NCBI GenBank assembly: GCA_002118135.1
Contig: BDIU01000189.1
Coordinates: 62,001-126,000 of the forward strand
Direction of reading: 5' to 3'
From: Trebouxia sp. TZW2008
Lineage: Eukaryota; Chlorophyta; Trebouxiophyceae; Trebouxiales; Trebouxiaceae
DNA: 64,000 nucleotides
A model generated the notes under the pieces. The model had not been told where the DNA came from and made no database searches. It saw only the letters and a program-made list of their open reading frames with translations. Made by a program: the position numbers and the translations under genes. Within the stretch, counting starts at the first letter, position 1, and each line of letters opens with the position of its first letter. This document shows, piece by piece, positions 12,162 through 22,200 of the stretch.

Positions 12162-13650
12162 ATGGCAACTCACGAGATCCCCCCTCCCGCTGTCATGCGC
12201 AGCCAGCGAAATATGATGGGCAACAATGGAGCCACCAACGACGCATTCGGCAACACTGATGAGTGGCAGCCAATTGACTACTGGTACAACAGAGTGCTGT
12301 CCAAGTCATCCCCGGCAGCTAACACTGCTAACCCCTCCGCGCTGGGTTTGATTGCTTTCGGATACACCACCGCCCTGCTTCAGGTGCGCAACAGATTTGT
12401 GCATGCTCAACGGCGCAGAATTTCATCGTACGCGCACGCTTCTGTTCGCAAAAGGTAGCAGGTAGCTGCGTCCTTTAGGCCGTTGTCAGTGTTGACGGCA
12501 GTCCGCGTCAGCCGCACTTGCTTGTCGGATTCACTCGGTCTCGCTGCAGCATTTGTTCTTTTGAGCATCGCAGCCGTCTGAAGTTGTTTTGCTGACGGTG
12601 CGCTTTTGATCCTGCAGGGCGCCAATACAGTGTGGACAGAGCCCAGCACAACATTTATCACGATTGCTTTCGCCTTGTTCTTTGGAGGTTTGGTGCAGCT
12701 GTTGGCAGGCATGTGGGAGTTCAGGAGGAACAACATGTTTGCAGCCACTGCCTTGTCCAGCTATGGTGGTTTCTGGCTGAGCTATGGTATCTATGTCATT
12801 TTGACCAGTGGAGGTGTCATCACCGAGAGTGGTCCTGAGGGACTGCAGATGATGTTGAGTCTGTGGGGCATCCTCACTTTCTTCTTCTTCCTGTAAGCCT
12901 TCTTTGTCACAGCATTTTGCTACTTGAGTGCTATTTGAGCTTGTGGCTGTAATGTCAGGTCTCAATTTGAAATTGTGATTGCACTGTGACTTGTTGCTGA
13001 TGCCTTCTGGTATATGCAGGTGCACCATTGGTCTGAATGTTGCTTTGATGGTCCTGTTCCTTTCACTGGCCATCACCTTCTTCCTTTTGGCTGCTGGTGT
13101 CACCCACACCCGCGCTAACAAGGTATGCTGCAATTCTGCTCCGTGGTGTTTGCTCTTGTGGGGTTTGCAGCTATTTCTGGTATTGTTGTTTTCAAGAAGC
13201 CATTGAACTCACTGCTTATGCTGTTGCAGGCTGGTGGATACTTTGGTATCTGGACTGCTGCTGTCGCCTGGTACATTGCCTTTGCTGAGTTGCTGAACGA
13301 GGTCTGGTTCAGGGGCAGGGTGAGTTCACTCTACCTCTGCACCGGTCTCACATGTGTTTACAAAGCCTACTCAGATCACAGCTGGCTGCAGCATGCATCT
13401 GCAGGGCAAACTGTGTTATGTGAATTCGTCATCCTTTGCTCCTATGCTGTTTGCCAATAGCAGCATGTTAGAAAGCATTTTGATGGCAGTCACTGATCTT
13501 GCAATTTTTTTGCAGGTTGTCGTTCCTCTTGGCTCAGTGTCATGGCCCAACAAGAGGCACGAGAAGGCGACTGGGGCCAGCAAGGGTGATGGACTCCCAT
13601 CATCTCAGCGCTCCATTGGTGCTGCCAATGGTGGTCAGACTGTTGTCTAA
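12162..13650 (+). CDS. Acetate/succinate transporter, GPR1/FUN34/YaaH (AceTr) family, 274 aa
   Basis: Exons 12162-12383, 12618-12892, 13020-13122, 13230-13319 and 13516-13650 join in frame to 275 codons including the stop. The family signature NPSALGLIAFGYTTALLQ sits at the end of exon 1 at the start of the first membrane helix. The rest matches the six-helix fold, with GGLVQLLAGMWEF and SSYGGFWLSYG loops and a charged, Ser/Gly-rich cytosolic tail after WPNKRHEK. Family members carry acetate, sometimes succinate, across plasma or organelle membranes by proton coupling. The N-terminal 50 residues are polar and probably cytosolic. ATG 12162 is preceded by a CpG-rich stretch and is the only good start. 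The 107-bp intron at 13123-13229 happens to be open but would break the helix pattern. Confidence 0.93.
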
Positions 13651-13987
13651 ATATGACAGCTGTCCTCATCACGCTCAAGCATGACATTGATTTACTTGGC
13701 AGGGCTGAGGATGTTTCCAGGGAGCATTTAGATCAGTCTGTATTTTATGCAACAGGCAGCTGCTTGCATATTAACACTGAGCGCTGTGTGCAAGATAGTT
13801 TTGCTTGTGCTAGCTCATCTCTTGACACAATTTTGAACAGTTTGTCAGATGTTTGAGGGTGTGATTTGACTGTGCATATCATCATTCTATGTACGCAGTG
13901 ACAATTTTGACTTGTGTGCTTTGCCTGTTTGGCACTTTTCTGCGGTTTTCTGTTACTGTTACTGGCCACAAGGTTCTGAATAAGCTA

Positions 13988-13992
13988 TGTAA
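13988..13992 (+). terminator. TGTAA polyadenylation-type signal, acetate transporter
   Basis: TGTAA, overlapping AATAAA, lies about 340 bases after the stop. TGTAA is the common poly(A) signal in chlorophyte algae. The distance is plausible for these 3' ends but no transcript data support it. Confidence 0.45.
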
Positions 13993-14354
13993 TAAAGTGG
14001 TCCTACATTTCCTTGGCTGCTCTGGCCGAGCTGCCGACTCCTTCTGCATCATCGACATACACCTGATATTGCAATGGTCATGCATGCGACTAGTTGCTGC
14101 GTCTACAGCACCACTGCTGCAGCAGCCCGAGTCCAGGGCGGCATGCATTGTTGCATGGCAAGGCTGGATGGTAACGATGATTGACAGGCTGGTGATTGCA
14201 TCAATTTTGATGTCAGTCCTAGAATTCAGGCATCGCTGCGCTGACTAAAGCAAAAGCCGTGTGTAGAAGGCCATATGCACTGGCTGGTAGGAACTCAAAG
14301 ATTGGGCATGAGAGTGTCTGAGTCACCTGAGTTGATGCGCATGCTACACAGGCT

Positions 14355-14377
14355 TTACACAAAAGACAAGTTTTACA
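14355..14377 (-). terminator. Two TGTAA signals downstream of 3-oxoacyl-ACP synthase
   Basis: On the minus strand TGTAA occurs at 14377-14373 and 14359-14355, 75-95 bases after the stop. This position is typical for algal polyadenylation signals. Confidence 0.5.
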
Positions 14378-14450
14378 GGTGCTATTGCTGATGTGAGTGC
14401 ATCTCTATCAATATGTAGCTTGAGCTGAAGCTGTGGCTGTTTCTAACGGC

Positions 14451-16806
14451 CTACTTGCCAAATGTGCTAAATACCAAGCTAGCATTTGTGCCTCCAAAGC
14501 CAAAAGAATTGGAGATAGCCATGCTTGCTCCACTCCTGAGCTTCTGTGGACTGTTTGCAACAATGTTGCCCAGGACCTGTGGGTCTACATTCGTTAAGTT
14601 TACTGTTGGAGGAGCCATTGCATGCTTGACAGCCAAAATTGTAAAAATGGCCTCTATGGCCCCAGCAGCCCCAAGCAAGTGCCCTGTTGCGCCTTTTGTT
14701 GACGATACTGCAAGTGGGCCTGGCTCTGATTCAGGCTGAGCAGTTGCACGCTCCCTAAACACAGCTTGTATAGCTTGCTGTTCCACTGCATCTCCCATGG
14801 GAGTTGAAGTTGCATGGGCATTGATGTGAGCAATGTCAGCAGCTTGGGCGCCTGCTGCCTGCATTGCCCTTTGTATTGCCAGGCGAGCTCCAACTCCGTC
14901 AGGTGCTGGCTGAGTAATATGGTTAGCATCCCCTGACAGGCCATAGCCTCTCACCTGAAGCATAAGCAAGTCAGTCAGCCATGCATAGACTCCTGACTGT
15001 CCTGATGTACCAAACAGCTCAACCTCTGCGTCCATGTTGTAAAAACAAATTGCTTGAGAGTCATCGGGCATTTAGTTGCTCATTATGCTAGATGTGACAC
15101 TGACGGAGCTTGCTTTGCAGTATGCAGCTGATGCTGCTTGCAGGGCACACAGGCAAGTCAGCTCTGCTGAAATGTTGCATGATAAACTGGCACTGCAAGC
15201 GCACAGCAAACGCAGACAATGCAGCACAACTGCCATTTGCATTGCACAAGGGTGACGCCAGTTGCATACCTCAGCATATATTGGGGCATTGCGTGCTTGA
15301 GCATGCCCTAGCTCCTCAAGCACAACAATGCCAGCACCCTCACCAATGACAAAACCATCTCTGTCTTTGTCAAAAGGCCGGGAAGCCAAATGTGGCGCAT
15401 GATTGAACTTTGTTGAGAGAGCTTTCATACGGCTGAACCCTCCAATAGAGACTGCATCAATGCAGGACTCTGTACCGCCACAAACCATGACATCTGCATC
15501 GCCATGGCGGATCATGCGGAATGCATCACCAAGGCTGTGAGCTCCTGTGGTGCATGCTGTGCTGGCAGCGTGGTTGGGGCCTTGAAAACCATGATGAATG
15601 CTGACAGCACCAGCAGCCATGTTCACAAGAATTCTTGGCACAAAAAAAGGCGTCAAGCGCCGCAGCTTGCCCTGAATGCACACCGTCACGACATTTCCTG
15701 CTACTGCAGCAAGAAGAGTGCCTACATGGTTTGACCTTGCAGCCACTTTGACAAGGCCTTAACCAACACACTTACAGTGCTTCATGTGCAACATTGACAT
15801 AAATAAAAATAATGGCTGCGTGTCCAAAGCATGTACAGTGTGCATGCAGGGCAAGGCAATGAGTGCATCAGCAACAGAGCATGCTGATGTATCAAGCAGC
15901 ATAGATGAAGCGCAGTTGCCCATGCTGGTATGACAGCACCCATCAATGACGGCAAAATGTGTGTCACACTGACTAAACTGCAGGAGTCATGGCCAGTTCT
16001 TGGTGGTGCGACCACAGCAAAGTTGCACGTAAGGTTTGATTGTTCACGCCTGAACGTTGCAATGCATGCCTTACATTAGCAGATATGAAAAACCAGCTTG
16101 GGCAGGGTGATGGCAATGATACACAGTTACTTGCTAGTTGACACACATCTACTCTCTGTTATGCCAATCAAGAGGCCCAGAAGCCTTGCCACAGACTCAC
16201 CTGCGCAAGCAGCACTCCAGCATCTGCCATGTCTTGGGTACTGCTCATGCCAGCTCCAATAGCAACACCGGTTGCAGCTTTATCAGAAGGTGCATCTGGA
16301 TGCCACCTGGCATCCTGCAGTGCCTCTGCTGCTGCGCATAGGGCATACGTCACAAATCTTGCCTGCTTCCGGGCATCAGTCTGAACTGCCCAAGGTACAG
16401 CTGCCAGCTGCTCTTGCGACACACAAGCAGCAACCTTGGATGTAAGGCTGTCATATGCTTGTCTGTGACTCTGTACAAGCAGTGCTTCAGGTGAGACTGA
16501 CACCAAGTCTGCCCCGTATCGCACAAATGAGTGGCTGTGATGCAGTCAGCTTATTGCAGCCACCTCAGGCAGATTCTCTGGTGTAAGCCCAGTGACTCCT
16601 GTGTCTCCAGCAAGCAATCGCTCCCAGGTTTCAGCTACCCCAACCGCTAAGGGGGTGACAAGACCAAGCCCGGTTACCACCACGCGTTTAGCAGCTGTTA
16701 CTGGGGGAGGACCGAAGCTGTCCGCAGCTTGCGAAGTGGCGAAGAAGCGCAGAGCTTGGCTGCAGGCAGCTAGTGATCGAGTCCTCTGCTGCAGGCCAGC
16801 TAACAT
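14451..16806 (-). CDS. 3-oxoacyl-[acyl-carrier-protein] synthase (KAS I/II type), probably mitochondrial, 472 aa
   Basis: Exons in transcript order: 16806-16564, 16470-16201, 15671-15270, 14954-14451. All introns are phase 0 and the frame closes at 473 codons including the stop. The enzyme condenses malonyl-ACP with acyl-ACP in type II fatty acid synthesis. The catalytic triad is visible: Cys about 211 in [10 protein letters not shown], His about 352 in [11 protein letters not shown] and His about 397 in [15 protein letters not shown]. Other family blocks are [36 protein letters not shown] and [12 protein letters not shown] near the end. The N-terminus (about 40 residues: Arg, Ala, Ser, Leu, Phe, few acids, RFFATSQ) looks like a mitochondrial presequence, so this is likely the single mtKAS that serves octanoate/lipoate supply. 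A plastid location cannot be excluded. Its 5' end faces the RRM gene 380 bp away. Confidence 0.93.
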
Positions 16807-17186
16807 CAGCGATCAGCTCATTGGCACGATTGCATCCAGGCCGAGAACTTATGAACGACCATGTCTGCGTCTCGGATCAAGGTGCAGCGCTAGCTCACGG
16901 AGCAGAGCTCAAGTCGGGTCTCAACTTCAGCGAATTTCAAATGAGGGTTTGGAGTTATCGCGCCTAAGCTGACTGTACCCTGATTAGACCGCCTCCCCCT
17001 CTTCGGGCAGGCCTTGCGCTGAAGAACATCTTGCCCCAGCAGCGACTCGTTGCTGTGCGACTTGTTCAAAGACAAGTAGGTCGAAGGGCTAGGTTTTGGG
17101 CTGGCGGTCTAAGGTTGTAGACAGCCTATAGGTGTGAAGGATCAAGGGGTGCAGGAAGTCGCAAAGGGCGTTTAGGCGGCAACAGA
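16807..17186. promoter_or_regulatory. Bidirectional promoter region, KAS / RRM genes
   Basis: The region is 380 bp long between two divergent start codons. It is CpG-rich compared with the introns on both sides. It must hold both transcription starts, so a shared promoter is likely. No individual box is recognised. Confidence 0.6.
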
Positions 17187-18540
17187 ATGGGCGACGAGAA
17201 TGGCGAAGACAGCAGTGTCATGCGCATTGGCAAGCGTTGCTATGTAGGCAATCTTGCCTGGAAGACGTCCTGGCAGGACCTCAAAGACAAGTTCCGGGAT
17301 GTCGGGAATGTTGTCTATGCGAACGTCATGAGGGACGATGGTGGTAAGTTTCGTCTGCGCTTTTGCTCTGTAAACCTGCGACTTGTCTTTCCCTTCATAT
17401 TGCAAGTACTGCAAAGGGGCAAAGCTTTTGGTGCGATTTGCAGGCAGATCAAAGGGCTGGGGCATAGTGGAGTTCGAATCACCTGAAGAGGTAAACGACG
17501 CTCAAAGTGACTCTTCTGAGTTGCAAATCAGCCAACTGTTTGCCAAAAGTCAAACGTGCGCCAAAGTAGATGCAAAAAGTCTGGCATCCTTGACAAGAAA
17601 ATGGTCCCTGCAGGCTGTTGCTGCTGTCAACACCTTCAACGGCACTGACCTAGCTGGTCGCAAGATCATGGTACGTGAAGACCGGGAGGACCGTGATGTC
17701 AAGCAATACAACAGGTGAGCAGCACGCAAAGGATCAGATGCTTGTGCGTACTTGGTTGACACATTGCAGGATTCTTCGCTCAACAAAAGGCTACTGTGCT
17801 TGCAAGCTTTACAATACATGTTCCTGTGCAGGGACAACGGCATTGATGTCCCTAGCAATGAGGGCGCCCCTAGAGGCAGAGGCAGGGGTGGTCGCAGAGG
17901 GCGTGGTCCCAGGGGAGGCAGAGGTGGTGAGCGCTCAGCACCTCGCAATGATGTACAACAAGATGGAGAGGCTGTCAATGGCACCAAGGATGAGGGAGAA
18001 GGGAGCAGCGGCATGCAGGTACCACTTAGTGTCACTTTCTCACTGTCGACTGAGCGTTCCTGCAGTATCAAACTCGGTGCTCTGCGCGCCTTGCTCAGCC
18101 AGTGAGCTACGACGCTGTTCTTGTCTCAGGGCAACTGCTGACTTGCAGGTGGTGGTTCAAGGCATTCCTTGGAAGTACACCTGGAAAGAGCTGCGCCCAA
18201 TGTTTGAGGAGTGTGGTGGCATTGACCGTGCTGAGGTGGTGTATGGCCGTGATGGTCGCAGCAGGGTGAGCGTTTGCCAGATTCTTACCTGCCATGCATG
18301 CTTGCTATGCAAGATGGCACATTTTGCAGAAAGTTTCGCAGAAACCCCTGAGGTGACACCTGGCTGGTGTGCTGTGTGCAAGTCTCAAATTTCAGCAAGA
18401 ATCAAACATGTGCTGCATTGCAGGGCTATGGCACAGTCCGTTTTGAAACTGTTGAGGCTGCGCAGTCTGCCATTGAGAAGTTCCATGGATCTGAGTGTGA
18501 GGGCCGCACTCTGACAGTCAAGCTCGACCAGTACGCTTGA
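17187..18540 (+). CDS. Two-RRM, RGG-box nucleic-acid-binding protein (GBP2/Gbp1-like), 241 aa
   Basis: Exons 17187-17343, 17444-17490, 17614-17714, 17832-18018, 18149-18265 and 18424-18540 join to 242 codons including the stop. RRM1 (residues about 12-98) has RNP2 CYVGNL and RNP1 [10 protein letters not shown] glycine/arginine stretch at about 115-133 ([18 protein letters not shown]) is the linker. RRM2 (about 165-240) has VVVQGIPW and RNP1 GYGTVRF. The [18 protein letters not shown] type of RRM1 is typical of the yeast Gbp2/Hrb1 and Chlamydomonas Gbp1 group, which bind mRNA and single-stranded telomeric G-strand DNA. RNA export/processing or telomere binding are both possible; the sequence does not decide between them. 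Confidence 0.9.
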
Positions 18541-19202
18541 AGTCTAGTTGTCTTTCCCCTTCTGATCCAGTGTGCAAACATGTTCAAGCTTGAGCTGTTT
18601 ACAAACAGCATGTTGAATAATGCAACGAATGCTGCAGCACTGTCCGCCCTTCTCACGCCCACTGCTGTCTTTTGACTTTTGTGATTTATGACAATAAGAA
18701 CTTGAATGATCTGTCAGACGAACAGCTCATGACCGTGATCTGCAACTCTGCAATCAATGGCAGTTCTGATTTCAGCCTGCATAGCATGCATCGCTCGCTT
18801 GCATGTGGTACTGCATGCTTGCAAGCACTTGATTGCAGACGTTGCTCATGAGTGTTGACGTGAATGCAGCATTTTCTGTGCACTATGACGATACTACTCG
18901 GCAAAGCATCGATTGTCACGGATTGACAAGTTGTCAATCCAGCCAAGGCATCACAGCTGCAGCTGCAGCTACTTGAGATTACTCTGCTTGCGTAGATCGT
19001 ACTGCATAAAAACTCATTCGACACGCAATATCACCCTCTCGGGTGTCATGTACAAGGCCAACGCTTAACTAGCTGCACTGCGCCTTCTATCATGCTCTGG
19101 CGCGCAAGCCCCTGCAGGCATTTGAGCCATGGTGCCAACGTGCATGTGCGCTGAGTGTCACCCGTAGCGTCCTCTGCACGAATATCTCGATCATTGGTCG
19201 AG
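18541..19202. other. RRM gene 3' flank and promoter of acyl-activating enzyme
   Basis: No gene seen. The last 150-200 bases before 19203 are CpG-rich, as at other gene starts in the window. A short GC-rich palindromic stretch (agctgcagctgcagct) lies near 18955-18970; its role is unknown. Confidence 0.4.
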
Positions 19203-22200
19203 ATGTATGCTGCGTCCGTTTCCCGTGCAGACCTAGAATCTGCAGGCTTGCCTCAAGCTGAAGCGGCAAAGATCCATGCAGCGATAGATCAACTTTGTCG
19301 CAGTGGCGAGTATGACGCCGCGCAGGTGAAAGGTGGTTGTATCAACTGTGTTAGACAATGCATTTTGCGATGAATTTACTGATGATCCTGCCTGTTTCTG
19401 CAGATATGGAGCAGAGTCACTGATCAAGTTTTGACAGCAGACCAGCCTTTTCGTGTACATGCTTTGCTGTTCAGAGCTCTTTACTCTGGGTGGCCCAGTC
19501 ATGAAAAGGAATGCACCTGACACCATTGATTTTGCATGTTACATTGTTTGAGCACAGAATGCCCAAAGACTTTGCCACATGCAGGGTCCGCCCCTAGTCT
19601 GGGTGCCAAAGCATGAAGACATCGCTCAGACCAATTTGGCCGGATTCATGGCAGGCTTCCAGGTGACACAGTCATCCTGATGCTTATGCATCATAGTATA
19701 TTCTTCGAATGACCAAGGTCTCTTTTTGCTGTAACGTGTAAGTTTCAACATCAGTGATCATCAATGAATTCGGGCAGTCTCACATGCGTTATACAAGCAT
19801 TGATGCCTTGCATGATGGCAAGACAGGGAAGCTTTGTTGATTGTATTGATTTTGGTGCATTTGGTGCAAGATAGGGCAATCAGCAGTGGCAGCAGAGCAA
19901 AAGTGGAGATGCAACGAAGGACTGGAGCTTGTTCTACAAAGTCTCTTGCAGTGACCCTGAAGTCTTTTGGCCTCCAGTTCTGAAGCATCTCAAGATCCCT
20001 TTTCACTCCAAGCCAACAAGGTACATCTGTGCCTACATTGTCCTCTATCTGTAGGCTGCATAGCTGCTGTAGAACAGTGCAGTCGCGACAAGCAGACAAC
20101 AACCCAGACTTGTTCACATGCAAAGCTCCTGCAAACGATTTGTGCACCATTGCCAGTTACAGCAAAGTCAAGCAAGATGGCACAGACAGCCAAATTGAAA
20201 AAAATGCTGTTGTTTTGTGCAACTATGTGTGCATCCAAACTTCAGCTTACTGAGCTGATGCTGATGGACTTTGGTGCAGCGTTTGCATGCGCATTAGCAA
20301 TAATTTCAGTAGCCAAGCTCACAATTATCAATCACACAATTAGCTGTTGCCCTGTGACATGTAACAAGTGTAGAGTGTGGTTGCAGAACCCTTGAGCTTG
20401 CAGATCATCCGGATGACGTGCATTGGCTGCCTGGAGCCAGATTTAACATTGCAGAGGCTGCACTCTGCAACAGAGGGGCAGATGCCACTGCTGTCACATG
20501 GGCAGATGAGTCAGCGCCCAGTCAGCTTCACAGGCTCAGCTTGGGTCAGCTGAAGCTGCGCTGTCAGGCTGTTGCTGCAGCTTTGAGGGCTGAGGGCTTC
20601 AAGCCTGGTGGGTTTCAACTGCTGCTGCTGCTGATTTGTTGTTGACTGCTGCTGATGCAACCAACAATTGATCCCAACAAGGGCGTCACAGGCTCAGACT
20701 GTGTCAGCTGAAGCTGCGCTGTCAGGCTGTTGCAGCAGCACTGAGGGCTGAAGGCTTCACCCCTGGTGGGTGACCGACTGCCCTGATTTGTATGACGTGT
20801 CAATCAAAAATGCAACACTTTACGCCCAACTGGTCATTACACCTTGGTGATGCATGTAATGTTTCATCCTGCAGGCATCATATACAAACACAGTCAAGTC
20901 AGATATCTGCAGCACAGTGTGCATAGGTCAAATTAGCAGCGCATGGCATACAGCACTGTGTGTAATAGCAGGCTTTCAGGTACAAGACCAATATCAACAG
21001 CACAGCCATAGACACCACCAATATCTGGCATAATTTCCTGGCGCTGTCACGACAAGATTTGGCCTGTTGTGTACCTGTAGGTGATGCAATTGCCATCAAC
21101 ATGCCTATGACTGTGGAGGCAGTTGTCATTTACCTTGGAATCATCTATGCTGGCTGTGCAGCAGTCTCCATAGCAGATTCATTTGCTCCCTCAGAGATCA
21201 GTTCCCGGCTGCAGATTGCCCACGCAAAGGCGATCTTTGTTCAGGATGTCATACTGCGTGGTGGCAAGGCACACCCTCTGTATGAGCGGGTCACCAAGGC
21301 TAATGGGCCCACTGCAATTGTCCTACCTGCTGTCCCTGGTCGAGCTGTGCAGGCAAGCCTTCATTGTTATGCTGCATTATTCACCATTAGGTATTGAGTC
21401 CTATCATACAAAGCGCAAGAGTACCATAGGATCGTACAGCCTACATCCTGATCAGCTCCTGTAACAAAGGACAGTTGAAAATTTCGCTGTGCATGATTGA
21501 TATTGAGCCCACCTGCATCAATGGTGTTCCTGTTAGGTCTGGCAAGCTTATGCCTCCGTCTGCAATCAGGATGTTGGTAAGCACAGATGCAACATCAGGA
21601 TTGCGGCTCGAAGCATGTGCTTGCCAACTGCAGACACCTGCAATTCTGTCTCATGAACACCTATCTGCATGCATTTCCAAACCCTTGGCCATTGCTTGCA
21701 TTTCCACGACTTCTGCAGTGACACAACTCATGAAATTAACATATCGCAGTTCCTGATTGCGCGCAGGTGCAGTTGCGTGATGGAGACATGAGCTATGATG
21801 ACTTTCTGTCAGCAGCAGACCCTGAGGACCAGCCAAAGCCCCATGTGGCTGATGCCCAGGACACCTGCAACATCCTCTTCTCATCTGGCACTACAGGCAA
21901 GCTTTCCCAATAACACCAAGCGCATGTGCTACAATGTGTGAACTAGTACTATTACATCGCTGAAGTTGGTACCGTTGTCATCAGTTGGCGGCAAGCACAG
22001 TGTCATTGATGCTGTCACAGTCTGCCAAATTGCGGTGCATGACCCCTGGCAGTTGACGACGCGATCACTGTGCACACTCAAACTTTGCACTGAGCAGCTT
22101 GGCACAGTCACCTCAAAACCAGATGATAGACTGCAAGCTTGCAAAGGTATGGTTTGCAGCACTTGAGCGCATGTGCATGACCGGGCTGCTGTCATGCACA

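Larger units (their letters stand above)
13651..14450. other. Convergent 3' flanks
   Basis: This stretch lies between the 3' ends of the acetate transporter (+) and the 3-oxoacyl-ACP synthase (-). Only short open frames without recognisable content are seen (for example 13889-14248). Both genes appear to have 3' untranslated regions here. Confidence 0.5.

Noticed and set aside
12531..13133. 200-codon minus-strand frame
   Set aside because: It lies opposite the acetate transporter exons 2-3 and has no recognisable content.
13123..13229. Retention of the open 107-bp stretch in the acetate transporter
   Set aside because: It has normal GT..AG borders, would shift the frame (107 is not a multiple of three) and would interrupt the membrane-helix pattern.
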